NCBI GenBank assembly: GCA_963977675.1
Contig: CAXBPY010000001.1
Location: 55,477 to 119,476, forward strand
Direction of reading: 5' to 3'
Length of the DNA stretch: 64,000 bases
DNA from: CAXBPY01 sp003455275
Lineage (GTDB): Bacteria > Bacteroidota > Bacteroidia > Chitinophagales > UBA10324
The position numbers and the translations under genes are program-made. The first letter of the stretch is position 1; every line of letters starts with the position of its first letter. This document shows, one piece after another, positions 9,553 to 17,688 of this stretch. Under the pieces are notes generated by a model. It searched no databases. It saw only the letters and a program-made list of their open reading frames with translations, and had not been told where the DNA came from.

Positions 9553-12500
9553 ATGAAAATTTTTTCAATCACCACTCTCCTCTTTCTTCCAATTGTAATT
9601 GTCACTCTGAGCTTGTCGAAGGGCTATGCACAAAAATCCAAGATCAAAGATCCAACTTCCAAGACCTTTTCATTGGAGCAAAATGACTATTCACTTCTCA
9701 CTCAGAGTTTGCGCTGGCGCTGCATTGGTCCGTTTCGCGGAGGTAGATGCCTTGCAGTGTGCGGAGTGATTGGCGATGCAAATACTTATTACTTCGGAGC
9801 AGTGGGTGGTGGTGTTTGGAAAACTACCAATGGCGGAACTGACTGGAGTTGCATCAGCGATTCAACTTTTCACAGCAGCAGTGTGGGAGCAATTGCTGTT
9901 GCTCCGAGTGATGCGAATGTGATTTATGTCGGCATGGGCGAAGCCGAAATGCGCAACAACATTTCCTTCGGTGATGGAATGTATAAAAGCACCGATGCAG
10001 GCAAAACATGGAAACACATTGGTCTCGAAAAAACTTACGCCATTCAAAACATTGTGGTGCACCCGAAGAATCCAGATTTGGTTTACTGCTCTGCAATAGG
10101 AAAAGTTTTTGGAGCGAACCCTGAACGCGGATTGTATCGCAGCAAGGATGGCGGAAAAACATGGCAGCTCATTCTCTCGAAAAACGACAGCACCGGCTGC
10201 ATTCAAATTGTAATGGACCCTGTGAATGCTGATGTGATGTATGCTTCGCTGTATCAGTGCAGGCGCAGCGCTTATGAATTAGTGAGCGGAGGCGCAGGAA
10301 GTTGTTTATATAAAAGCATTGATGGGGGCGACCACTGGACTTCTCTTTCTCAAAATCCCGGAATGCCAAAAGGCATGTTGGGAAAAATAATGGTCGCTGT
10401 TTCTCCGATGAATCACGATTTGCTTTTTGCTTTGGTTGAAAATAAAAACGGCGGGCTCTTCAATAGTTACGATGCAGGAAAAACCTGGAATAAACTGCCT
10501 GACAACAACAATCTCACTCAGCGTCCCTGGTATTTCTCCCAAATATTTTGCGATGCAAAAGATGAGCGCACCTTGTTTGTGCTCAATGTGCAGGCATGGA
10601 AAAGTGTGGATGGCGGAAACAGTTGGCAGGGCATTTACAATCATCACGGAGATAATCACGATTTCTGGCAAAACCCCGCTGACCCCGACAACTATATGAT
10701 TGGCGATGATGGCGGCGGCGAAATAACTTTTGATGGCGGCGCACATTTTACGGATGAAGATTATCCAACCGCACAGATGTATCATGTGAATCTCTCGAAT
10801 GATTTTCCGTATCATGTGTATGGCGACCAGCAAGACAACAGCAGCATTTGCATTGCATCGCGCACGCGCGGCTACAGCATTGATGCGAGTGATTGGTTTC
10901 CTGTTGCCGGTGGCGAGAGCGGTTACATTGTGCCCGACCCGAACGATTGGAAAACTACTTACGGCGGCGGTTACGATGGTCAGTTTAATAAATACAATTA
11001 CGAGAACAACCAGAGCACCGATATTTCTGTTTACCCCGAAAGCACTATTGGCGCGGGTTCTGTGTCGCGCATCAACCGTTTCAACTGGACTTTTCCTATT
11101 TGTATTTCGCCGCACAACCCGAAGGAGATTTATGTCGGTTCGCAGTATGTGTATCGCAGTACGGATGGAGGAATGAGCTGGACAAAAATCAGTGATGATC
11201 TCACAAAGCACGACACGACGCGATTGCAGCCAAGTGGTGGTCCAATTAATAAAGACAACACCGGCGCTGAAGTGTATGCCGATGTGTTTGCGATTGCTGT
11301 ATCTCCTGTTACAAAGGGAATTATTTGGGCAGGAAGTGATGATGGTTTAATTCATGTTTCGAAAGACGATGGAAAGACCTGGGAGAATGTTACACCGCCG
11401 ACTTCTCTTCTTCCTGAGTGGAGTATGATTTCTGTTGTTGAACCTTCTCACTTCGATGCAGCAACTTGTTATGTTTCTGCGACTCGTTACAAGAGTGATG
11501 ATAACAAACCATACTTGTTGAAGACAAATGATTATGGAAAGACATGGAAGTTAATTGTAAGTGGACTTCCTCAAAACATTTACACACGATGCGTTCGTGA
11601 AGACATGCATCGTGACGGATTATTATATGCGGGAACTGAAACAGGAATTTATTTTTCTCTTGATGATGGGGCACATTGGCATTCGCTGCAATGCAATCTT
11701 CCAATTTCACCAATCACAGATATACAAATACACGGAACTGAAAATGATTTAGTGATTGCAACACACGGGAGAAGTTTTTGGATTTTAGATGATATGAGTT
11801 TTCTATATGAGCTCAAAGATTTTCCAACTATTGATATAAAAGGCGGTGGTCCGATTGGAGATAAAGTTTCTGTCAAACAGAACCCGGTTAACTTTTCTAC
11901 TGATAAAATATTTCAACCAAGAAAATCTTATCGCATCCAAGGTGGTTCATATCAAACTGATGCTATAGGAGAAAACGCTCCTAATGGTTTGATACTTCGT
12001 TACTGGTTAAAGAGTAAGCCCGCTAAGGAATTGAAATTTATTTTCCTTACAGAAAAAGGTGACACCATCATCACATACAGCAGCACGAAAAACAAGAAAG
12101 GTGAGCCAATAAAAATTTCTCCCGACTACTATACTGAAAAGAAAATTGAGCGAGCAGGAATTCTTACTGCCGATAGTGGGCTGAACACTTTTGTTTGGGA
12201 CATGCGCTTCGATGACCCTGAGCGATTGGATGGCGCCGTGCTCTGGAATGGCTACACCACTCCGAAAGTTGTTCCCGGAAATTACAAAGTGCAAATGCTC
12301 ATTGGTGATTCGCTCATTCAAACGATGCCGTTCGAAATAAAAATAGACCCTGCCGTAACTGTTACTACTGCTGATTTGCAGGCGCAACTCGATTACATAC
12401 AAGCCGCGAACAAAAAACTCAACGAGGTGCACAAAGCCGTGAAAGATTTAAGAAGCATTCGCTCGCAGGTGAATGATTTTATTGCAGGTGTAACTGACAC

Positions 12501-12828
12501 CGCCATTGCGCACCAACTCCGCGACTACACCAAGCCCATGCTCGACACACTTGATTTAGTTGAAAATAATTTTGTGCAACTGAAAGCCCACGCCGGTCAG
12601 GATGTTTTGAAATATCCGATTATGCTCAATGATAAAATCTCTGCTCTTGCCGGAGGCGCCAATCAAGGCGACAGCAAACCGGCGCCACAGTTTTATACTG
12701 CACTCACTGACCTCAGTGCGCGTGCCGATGTTTACCTCCGAATGATTGACCGCGTGAAAAAGATTTATGTCCCTGCCTTTAACACGAAGGTGAAGGAGTT
12801 GAATGTTCCGGCGGTGCAATTAAAGTGA
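9553..12828 (+). CDS. Secreted VPS10/sortilin-type BNR (Asp-box) beta-propeller protein
   Basis: 1091 residues from the ATG at 9553; the frame extends upstream into the previous gene, but only this start leaves a signal peptide (MKIFSITTLLFLPIVIVTLSLSKGYAQ). About ten Asp-boxes of the S/T.D.G.TW type are visible (KTTNGGTDW, KSTDAGKTW, RSKDGGKTW, NSYDAGKTW, KSVDGGNSW, RSTDGGMSW, VSKDDGKTW, KTNDYGKTW). They imply a two-propeller VPS10-like fold as in the large Bacteroidota proteins annotated as glycosyl hydrolase or sialidase-like. The last ~250 residues form a helical/Ig tail. No sorting domain is present, so it is probably periplasmic. A true glycosidase activity is not demonstrated for this group. 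Composition is mosaic: the ends are richer in GC than nt ~11400-12150. Confidence 0.85.
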   Translation: MKIFSITTLLFLPIVIVTLSLSKGYAQKSKIKDPTSKTFSLEQNDYSLLTQSLRWRCIGPFRGGRCLAVCGVIGDANTYYFGAVGGGVWKTTNGGTDWSCISDSTFHSSSVGAIAVAPSDANVIYVGMGEAEMRNNISFGDGMYKSTDAGKTWKHIGLEKTYAIQNIVVHPKNPDLVYCSAIGKVFGANPERGLYRSKDGGKTWQLILSKNDSTGCIQIVMDPVNADVMYASLYQCRRSAYELVSGGAGSCLYKSIDGGDHWTSLSQNPGMPKGMLGKIMVAVSPMNHDLLFALVENKNGGLFNSYDAGKTWNKLPDNNNLTQRPWYFSQIFCDAKDERTLFVLNVQAWKSVDGGNSWQGIYNHHGDNHDFWQNPADPDNYMIGDDGGGEITFDGGAHFTDEDYPTAQMYHVNLSNDFPYHVYGDQQDNSSICIASRTRGYSIDASDWFPVAGGESGYIVPDPNDWKTTYGGGYDGQFNKYNYENNQSTDISVYPESTIGAGSVSRINRFNWTFPICISPHNPKEIYVGSQYVYRSTDGGMSWTKISDDLTKHDTTRLQPSGGPINKDNTGAEVYADVFAIAVSPVTKGIIWAGSDDGLIHVSKDDGKTWENVTPPTSLLPEWSMISVVEPSHFDAATCYVSATRYKSDDNKPYLLKTNDYGKTWKLIVSGLPQNIYTRCVREDMHRDGLLYAGTETGIYFSLDDGAHWHSLQCNLPISPITDIQIHGTENDLVIATHGRSFWILDDMSFLYELKDFPTIDIKGGGPIGDKVSVKQNPVNFSTDKIFQPRKSYRIQGGSYQTDAIGENAPNGLILRYWLKSKPAKELKFIFLTEKGDTIITYSSTKNKKGEPIKISPDYYTEKKIERAGILTADSGLNTFVWDMRFDDPERLDGAVLWNGYTTPKVVPGNYKVQMLIGDSLIQTMPFEIKIDPAVTVTTADLQAQLDYIQAANKKLNEVHKAVKDLRSIRSQVNDFIAGVTDTAIAHQLRDYTKPMLDTLDLVENNFVQLKAHAGQDVLKYPIMLNDKISALAGGANQGDSKPAPQFYTALTDLSARADVYLRMIDRVKKIYVPAFNTKVKELNVPAVQLK
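9601..9624 (+). repeat. Dispersed repeat unit embedded in the signal peptide
   Basis: The 24 bases read GTCACTCTGAGCTTGTCGAA plus GGGC. CTGAGCTTGTCGAAGG is a dispersed repeat core known from many bacterial genomes, where it often appears translated as LSLSKG. Here it is read in frame as VTLSLSKG within the signal peptide of the BNR protein. A related element occurs in the subtilase signal peptide at 51238-51290. Confidence 0.55.
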
Positions 12829-12857
12829 TTTGAAGATTTGAAAATGAAATTGTAACG

Positions 12858-13175
12858 ATGAAAACCTACCACGCAGTTAAAAAAGTAAAACCGATTGATG
12901 ACTTCCAACTGTTGCTTACATTTTCAAATGGAGATACAAGGTTGTTTGATGTGAAACCATATATGAAAAAAGGAATTTTTAAAGAGTTGAAAGATGTAAA
13001 ACTTTTTAATTCCGTTCATGTGAGTTTCGATACTATTGAATGGAACAATGAAGCCGACTTCGACCCCGAAGATTTATTTCTACTTAGTAAAAAAGTGAAT
13101 GAGAAAAAATATGCTGTTACATCACGAACTCATTCTATCGCAACAGAGCCAGCAATGAAGTATGGGAGAAAATAA
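12858..13175 (+). CDS. DUF2442 family small protein
   Basis: 105 residues starting at an ATG 29 bp after the BNR gene. The pattern I.DF.LLLTFSNG..R.FDVKPYMKKG.F.EL.D...F..V.....TIEWNNEADFDPEDLF matches DUF2442, a small cytoplasmic family of unknown mechanism that is often next to DUF4160 genes in toxin-antitoxin-like pairs. No DUF4160 partner is present here, so it appears to be solitary. The last ~25 residues (VTSRTHSIATEPAMKYGRK) form a basic tail beyond the usual domain. Confidence 0.8.
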   Translation: MKTYHAVKKVKPIDDFQLLLTFSNGDTRLFDVKPYMKKGIFKELKDVKLFNSVHVSFDTIEWNNEADFDPEDLFLLSKKVNEKKYAVTSRTHSIATEPAMKYGRK

Positions 13176-13179
13176 TTTT

Positions 13180-13270
13180 ACCACGAAGAGCACAAAGAAA
13201 ATTTCAATGGCACAAAGAGTTAAATTCATTCTTTGTGTTTCTTGGTTTTAATTTCGTGCCCTTCGTGTTT
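13180..13270. repeat. Imperfect palindromic intergenic repeat (ACGAAG/CACAAAG type)
   Basis: The segment starts CCACGAAGAGCACAAAGAAA and ends TTTCGTGCCCTTCGTGTTT. The right arm's reverse complement (CACGAAGGGCACGAA...) aligns with the left arm with a few mismatches, giving a ~90-base imperfect hairpin. Such 'cacgaaggacacaaag' palindromes are common dispersed intergenic elements in Bacteroidota and related genomes. No coding function is seen. Confidence 0.5.
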
Positions 13271-13305
13271 AAGATACTTTTAATTTCACTCACGGAAAAA
13301 AAATT

Positions 13306-13611
13306 ATGCTTCGCTCTGCTTATTTTCCGCAACTGCTGAAAGTAACTCTTGGAGACAGCACCAACATTTTTATCTGCATCAACAATTCCTTCGATGACCA
13401 AACCAGCGGATTCATTTGCTACACCGCCGAAGGAAAAGCCATTAACCTCAGCGGCTCTATGGCAGCAGGTGAGTTCACTCTTTCGCTTTACAACACTGAC
13501 GGGAGCATAAGCGGAACACTGATAGGTAATTACACCGGCTTGAACCTGGACGGACGCCTCACAAGTGCTGATGGAAAAACTGTAAAGTATTTTAATGCGA
13601 CAGAATGCTGA
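13306..13611 (+). CDS. Hypothetical small protein
   Basis: 101 residues from an ATG, with no signal peptide. The sequence is beta-rich with alternating polar turns (FICINNSFDDQTSGFICYTAEGKAINLSG, in part) and repeated short G-rich motifs (GTLIGNYTGLNLDGRL). It could be a small beta-sandwich, or the surviving C-terminal piece of a larger secreted protein, because it follows directly after a palindromic repeat. The ribosome-binding site is weak. Compositional evenness and length make it a plausible gene, but it is unrecognised. Confidence 0.45.
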   Translation: MLRSAYFPQLLKVTLGDSTNIFICINNSFDDQTSGFICYTAEGKAINLSGSMAAGEFTLSLYNTDGSISGTLIGNYTGLNLDGRLTSADGKTVKYFNATEC

Positions 13612-13629
13612 TTTAGTTTTTCACTAAAC

Positions 13630-13661
13630 AAAAAACCCCCGCCGTTTTTACAGCGAGGGTC
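13630..13661 (-). terminator. Rho-independent terminator for groS-groL
   Basis: On the minus strand the stem ACCCTCGC pairs with GCGGGGGT (one G-U pair) around a ten-base loop and is followed by TTTTTG. It lies ~100 bp past the groL stop; a repeat element occupies the space between. Confidence 0.65.
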
Positions 13662-13676
13662 GTTTGAAATTCAAGT

Positions 13677-13757
13677 TACTAGTTTATCGTAATCAATTAT
13701 TGGTAATACAAAGTTGCTTACTAATAACGGATAACTTTAAACTAATAACCATTAGGC
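13677..13757. repeat. Intergenic repeat, copy A (ACTAATAACG...ACTAATAACC)
   Basis: The right part (13720-13753) carries TACTAATAACGGATAACTTT followed by AAACTAATAACCATTA. It matches copies at 55220-55253 and (inverted) 56322-56358 with only a few substitutions. It sits between the groL stop codon and its terminator. Confidence 0.6.
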
Positions 13758-15386
13758 TTAGTAGTCCATTCCGCCACCGGGAGGCATGCCTGGCATTGCC
13801 TTCTCTTCCTTCGGCTTATCTACAATCACACACTCAGTAGTGAGGAGCATGCTTGCAATTGAAGCAGCATTCTCAAGAGCAACGCGTGTAACCTTAGTTG
13901 GATCAATAACACCTGCCTTCAAAAGGTTTTCGTACTCTTCAGTTCTGGCATTGAAACCAAAATCTCCCTTGCCTTCTTTCACCTTCTGAACGACAATACT
14001 TCCTTCGATTCCGGCGTTTGCAGAAATCTGACGAAGCGGCTCTTCAATCGCGCGTTTAACAATCTGGATTCCTGTAGCTTCATCTTCGTTAGATGATTTT
14101 AGTTTCTCCAAAGATTCAATTGCACGGATGTAAGCCACACCTCCACCTGGAACAATTCCTTCTTCCACAGCAGCGCGGGTTGCATGAAGCGCATCGTCTA
14201 CGCGATCTTTCTTTTCTTTCATTTCAACTTCAGTAGCTGCACCTACATAAAGAACCGCTACGCCACCACTCAACTTAGCCAGGCGCTCTTGCAACTTTTC
14301 TTTATCATAGTCTGAAGTAGTAGTTTCAATTTGAGATCTGATTTGTCCCACACGAGCTGCGATGTCAGCTTTCTTTCCGCTTCCACCAACGATTGTGGTG
14401 TTGTCTTTATCAATAACAATCTTTTCTGCTTTACCAAGATAAGCAACAGTTGCATTCTCGAGCTTGTATCCGCGTTCTTCGCTTATAACTGTTCCACCTG
14501 TGAGAACTGCAATGTCTTCCAGCATTTCCTTACGACGGTCGCCGAAGCCCGGAGCTTTAACAGCAGCAATTTTAATTGTGCCGCGAAGTTTGTTTACAAC
14601 GAGAGTAGAAAGTGCCTCGCCTTCTAAGTCTTCAGAAATAATCAAAAGTGGATTACCTCCCTGAGCTACTTTTTCCAACACGGGAAGAATGTCCTTCATG
14701 TTAGAAATTTTCTTATCATGAATGAGAATGTAAGGATGCTCCAATTCAGCTTCCATCTTCTCTGGATTTGTAACGAAGTAGGCAGAAAGATATCCGCGGT
14801 CGAATTGCATTCCTTCTACCACATCTACAGTGGTGTCAGTTCCTTTTGCTTCTTCTACAGTGATTACTCCCTCTTTCTTCACCTTTTGCATTGCTTCAGC
14901 AATCAGCTTTCCAATGGTTCCGTCATTATTAGCTGAAATAGTTGCAACCTGCTCAATTTTTTTGTTGTCGTTTCCAACTTGCGCAGATTGACCGCGAAGA
15001 TTTTCAACAACAGTTGCAACTGCTTTGTCTATACCACGCTTGAGATCCATTGGATTTGCACCGGCTGCTACATTTTTCAAACCTGAGTTAACTATTGCCT
15101 GGGCAAGAACAGTTGCGGTTGTAGTACCGTCGCCCGCGATGTCAGAAGTTTTTGATGCAACTTCTTTCAGCATTTGTGCTCCCATGTTTTCGATAGGATC
15201 TTCGAGTTCAATTTCCTTTGCTACTGTAACTCCATCCTTAGTAATGGAAGGTGCACCGTATTTTTTTTCGATTACCACATTTCGACCTTTTGGTCCAAGA
15301 GTAACCTTTACTGCATCAGCCAGTGAGTCAACACCTTTCTTGAGGGCGTCACGGGCATCAGTGTTAAAGTTGATAATTTTTGCCAT
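13758..15386 (-). CDS. groL: Chaperonin GroEL (60 kDa)
   Basis: 542 residues, the standard length. Seen directly: N-terminal VTLGPKGRNVVIEKKYGAPSI, the ATP-binding DGTTTATVLAQ motif, GGVAVLYVGAATEVEMKEKKDRVDDALHAT, the GIVPGGGVA loop, and the C-terminal GMPPGGGMDY repeat tail. It forms the double-ring cytosolic folding machine with GroES, whose gene lies 32 bp upstream in the same operon. No CIRCE operator (TTAGCACTC-N9-GAGTGCTAA) is visible upstream of the operon, so HrcA control is not evident. Confidence 0.98.
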   Translation of the reverse strand: MAKIINFNTDARDALKKGVDSLADAVKVTLGPKGRNVVIEKKYGAPSITKDGVTVAKEIELEDPIENMGAQMLKEVASKTSDIAGDGTTTATVLAQAIVNSGLKNVAAGANPMDLKRGIDKAVATVVENLRGQSAQVGNDNKKIEQVATISANNDGTIGKLIAEAMQKVKKEGVITVEEAKGTDTTVDVVEGMQFDRGYLSAYFVTNPEKMEAELEHPYILIHDKKISNMKDILPVLEKVAQGGNPLLIISEDLEGEALSTLVVNKLRGTIKIAAVKAPGFGDRRKEMLEDIAVLTGGTVISEERGYKLENATVAYLGKAEKIVIDKDNTTIVGGSGKKADIAARVGQIRSQIETTTSDYDKEKLQERLAKLSGGVAVLYVGAATEVEMKEKKDRVDDALHATRAAVEEGIVPGGGVAYIRAIESLEKLKSSNEDEATGIQIVKRAIEEPLRQISANAGIEGSIVVQKVKEGKGDFGFNARTEEYENLLKAGVIDPTKVTRVALENAASIASMLLTTECVIVDKPKEEKAMPGMPPGGGMDY

Positions 15387-15418
15387 GTCTATTTTTGATT
15401 TGATTTTTTAAAAGTGAT

Positions 15419-15697
15419 TTAAACGATTGCGAAAATGTCTGACTCGCGCATGATGAGATATTCATTTCCATCAATAGTCACTTCAGTTCCGGAATATTTT
15501 CCATAGAGGACTGAGTCACCAACTTTTACTGTCATTGGCTCGTCCTTCTTTCCGGTTCCAACAGCTACAATTTCTCCGCGTTGTGGTTTTTCCTTAGCTG
15601 TGTCAGGAATAATGATTCCACCTTTAGTGGTTTCTTCAGCAGGTGCCGGCTTTACAATCACCCGGTCTGCGATTGGCTTCATGTTCATTTTTGCCAT
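15419..15697 (-). CDS. groS: Co-chaperonin GroES (10 kDa)
   Basis: 92 residues. Diagnostic features are the N-terminal KPIADRVIVKP strand, the mobile loop EETTKGGIIIPDTAKEKPQ that contacts GroEL, and the C-terminal DSVLYGKYSGTEV...EYLIMRESDIFAIV. It is the first gene of the groS-groL operon. The 5' region up to ~15790 would hold its promoter; CAAGTTTG on the minus strand (15776-15783) is one mismatch from TAnnTTTG but would imply a ~70-base leader, so I do not list it separately. Confidence 0.98.
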   Translation of the reverse strand: MAKMNMKPIADRVIVKPAPAEETTKGGIIIPDTAKEKPQRGEIVAVGTGKKDEPMTVKVGDSVLYGKYSGTEVTIDGNEYLIMRESDIFAIV

Positions 15698-16079
15698 TGC
15701 TTTATTTGATTTGGTTTATTGTTTAAAATTTATTTTCCGCGTATGTCACTAACTGTGCCGTTGGTTTTTTTCTGACAAACTTGCTCCATGATTGAAAAAA
15801 TTTCTTTTAGGAACTGACAGTCCGTAATTTTTTGGGGCCGCTAAAGTAATATTTTCCCATTGGGAAGAAAGAGAATTCTTAAATGAAAATCGTGAGTGGG
15901 AAACGATTGAAAAAAAATAAATCTTTCCAAACAGAAGAAAAAAAAGTTCATTCAACGATTAAAATTCACCGTGCCAAATTCCTTTTTCAGAATAAAATTT
16001 TAGAAAATATTTTTTAGGTACATATACACTATACATATACATTTGGCACCCTACCCTCTAAACCCAAACCAACCGCTGA
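15698..16079. other. 382-bp divergent intergenic region groS / rpoD
   Basis: No credible gene lies here (a 68-codon minus-strand frame at 15749-15955 has no family features). It contains a perfect palindrome TTCCCA-T-TGGGAA at 15854-15866, a separated inverted repeat GTGCCAAAT (15971-15979) / ATTTGGCAC (16041-16049), the short A/T-rich repeat around 16021-16042, and the rpoD -7 box. The palindromes are candidate operators for either gene. Confidence 0.5.
16038..16045 (+). promoter_or_regulatory. Candidate -7 promoter box for rpoD
   Basis: TACATTTG matches the Bacteroidota -7 consensus TAnnTTTG exactly and is 34 bp ahead of the rpoD ATG. The overlapping ATTTGGCAC is the right half of a 9-bp inverted repeat. 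A convincing -33 TTTG is not visible. Confidence 0.5.
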
Positions 16080-16946
16080 ATGAGACAATTAAAGATTACA
16101 AAATCAATTACCAACAGAGAAAGTCAGTCCCTGGAAAAGTATTTGCAGGAAATAGGAAAAGTTGACCTTCTCACGGCCGAAGAAGAAGTAGATTTAGCAA
16201 AACGAATTAAGCAAGGCGATGAACGCGCTCTTGAAAGACTTACTAAAGCAAACCTTCGCTTCGTAGTATCTGTTGCCAAACAATATCAAAACCAGGGGCT
16301 TTCGCTCAGTGATTTAATCAATGAAGGGAATCTTGGACTTATTAAAGCAGGTCAGAGATTCGATGAAACGAGAGGATTTAAATTTATCTCTTATGCAGTA
16401 TGGTGGATTCGCCAATCAATTCTGCAAGCATTAGCAGAACAAAGTCGTATAGTCCGTCTTCCACTGAACAAAGTTGGTTCACTTAACAAAATCAATAAAG
16501 CTTTCTCAGCGCTTGAACAGCAGTTTGAGCGTGAACCCAGTTCTGAGGAATTGGCAGAAGTTCTTGAAATTAATACTGAAGAAGTTGAAACCACTTTAGG
16601 AATTGCAGCCAGGCATGTGTCTGTTGATGCACCATTTGTTGAAGGAGAAGACAATAGTTTGCTTGATGTAATTCCTAATACCGGTGCAGAGGCAACAGAT
16701 ATTAATCTTGAATATAAAGATTCACTCCGTAAGGAAATTGAGCGCTCACTCAGCACACTAACAGATCGTCAGCGCGATGTATTAAAATTATATTTCGGAA
16801 TAGGTGTTGAACATCCTATGTCATTGGAAGATATTGGTGAAAAGTTTGCTTTAACAAGAGAGCGCGTAAGACAGATTAAAGATAAAGCTATAAATAAGCT
16901 CCGTCTTGCCACACGCAGTAAGCTTTTGAAATCTTACCTTGGCTGA
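16080..16946 (+). CDS. rpoD: Primary RNA polymerase sigma factor (sigma-70/RpoD, Bacteroidota short type)
   Basis: 288 residues, lacking the long region 1.1 and non-conserved domain of proteobacterial sigma-70, as is normal in Bacteroidota. Regions seen: 1.2 (SLEKYLQEIGKVDLLTAEEEVDLA), 2.1-2.4 (NLRFVVSVAKQYQNQGL, DLINEGNLGLIKA, RGFKFISYAVWWIRQ), region 3, and 4.1-4.2 (TLTDRQRDVLKLYFGIG, SLEDIGEKFALTRERVRQIK; part of each given). It directs housekeeping transcription from TAnnTTTG-type promoters. It is divergent from groS, and a small secreted-protein gene follows after 30 bp. Confidence 0.97.
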   Translation: MRQLKITKSITNRESQSLEKYLQEIGKVDLLTAEEEVDLAKRIKQGDERALERLTKANLRFVVSVAKQYQNQGLSLSDLINEGNLGLIKAGQRFDETRGFKFISYAVWWIRQSILQALAEQSRIVRLPLNKVGSLNKINKAFSALEQQFEREPSSEELAEVLEINTEEVETTLGIAARHVSVDAPFVEGEDNSLLDVIPNTGAEATDINLEYKDSLRKEIERSLSTLTDRQRDVLKLYFGIGVEHPMSLEDIGEKFALTRERVRQIKDKAINKLRLATRSKLLKSYLG

Positions 16947-16976
16947 CGAAAAAAAACAATTAAAAATTTTTCACAA

Positions 16977-17576
16977 ATGAAAAACTTTTCAATCTCAAAA
17001 ATAATTGCAGCAACTCTGGGTGCTGTTATTGTTGTTCTTGCCATAGCATTTACTCTTCAAGCTCAAACTTCTACATTGAATGTTAAACCTGGTTCAAGAA
17101 TTACTTATACCATGCAATCTTCCTCATCTGCGCAGGAAGTGAATGTGATTGTAAACACATTGGTACCAACCATCTCTTTTAAATGGAATTCACCAGATAA
17201 CCAGTATGGAAAAGTGATCATGAGCAATGAGGCTTTTGCTAATGGAAAAAAACTTGCTTCAATGCTTTTTGATGACCCAAATGGAGATTTTGGTTTTTTC
17301 TGGTTGAGTCAAAATATGTTCAATGAACTAAGCCAGGGAAAAACAACTTTCACTCTTAACAATGGTGTGAAAGTATCAGGTGTGCAGAACGGTGGAATTG
17401 AGCAAATACAAATAAAGGTGAACGGTGTGATGAAATCAGTATCTGTGATTCATGCAAAGCCGGTTTTACCTACAGGAGGCGAAGAGTTTTTTGTTTTGAA
17501 TGACCCAAAAAATCCCCTGATCATTCGAATGAAAACAAGCGAAGGAGGATTTTCTCTTACATCCATTACTGAATAA
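16977..17576 (+). CDS. Secreted or membrane-anchored protein of unknown function
   Basis: 199 residues. The N-terminus has a long hydrophobic segment (ISKIIAATLGAVIVVLAIAF, ending at LQAQ), which fits a signal peptide or an anchor. The mature part is beta-rich with no Cys and no sorting domain. Motifs such as VNVIVNTLVPTISFKWNSP and GGEEFFVLNDPKNPLIIRM suggest a lipid- or ligand-binding beta fold, but I do not recognise the family. It is 30 bp downstream of rpoD with a strong terminator after it, so probably co-transcribed with rpoD. Confidence 0.75.
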   Translation: MKNFSISKIIAATLGAVIVVLAIAFTLQAQTSTLNVKPGSRITYTMQSSSSAQEVNVIVNTLVPTISFKWNSPDNQYGKVIMSNEAFANGKKLASMLFDDPNGDFGFFWLSQNMFNELSQGKTTFTLNNGVKVSGVQNGGIEQIQIKVNGVMKSVSVIHAKPVLPTGGEEFFVLNDPKNPLIIRMKTSEGGFSLTSITE

Positions 17577-17598
17577 TTTTAAAAAAAAAAAATTTATG

Positions 17599-17632
17599 CG
17601 CTTCGTCGGAAAACCGGCGAAGCGTTTTTATT
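17599..17632 (+). terminator. Rho-independent terminator after the rpoD transcription unit
   Basis: CGCTTCGTCGG pairs with CCGGCGAAGCG (one G-U) around an AAAA loop, followed by TTTTTATTTT. This separates the rpoD unit from ffh. Confidence 0.85.
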
Positions 17633-17688
17633 TTAAGTAAGAACTGAAATAATATTTATTTGCGGACCCAAATTGAAAAAACAAAATC

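Noticed and set aside
10306..11211. A 301-codon open frame on the minus strand inside the VPS10/BNR gene
   Set aside because: It lies opposite a strongly supported gene with ten Asp-boxes, in its G+C-richer part where antisense stops are rare. It has no recognisable domains, no leader and no upstream signals.
13758..15800. HrcA/CIRCE control of groS-groL
   Set aside because: No TTAGCACTC-N9-GAGTGCTAA element or near match is present upstream of groS.
15749..15955. A 68-codon minus-strand frame between groS and rpoD
   Set aside because: Composition is untypical (Phe/Ser-rich, no domain), and the region holds promoter elements and palindromes instead.
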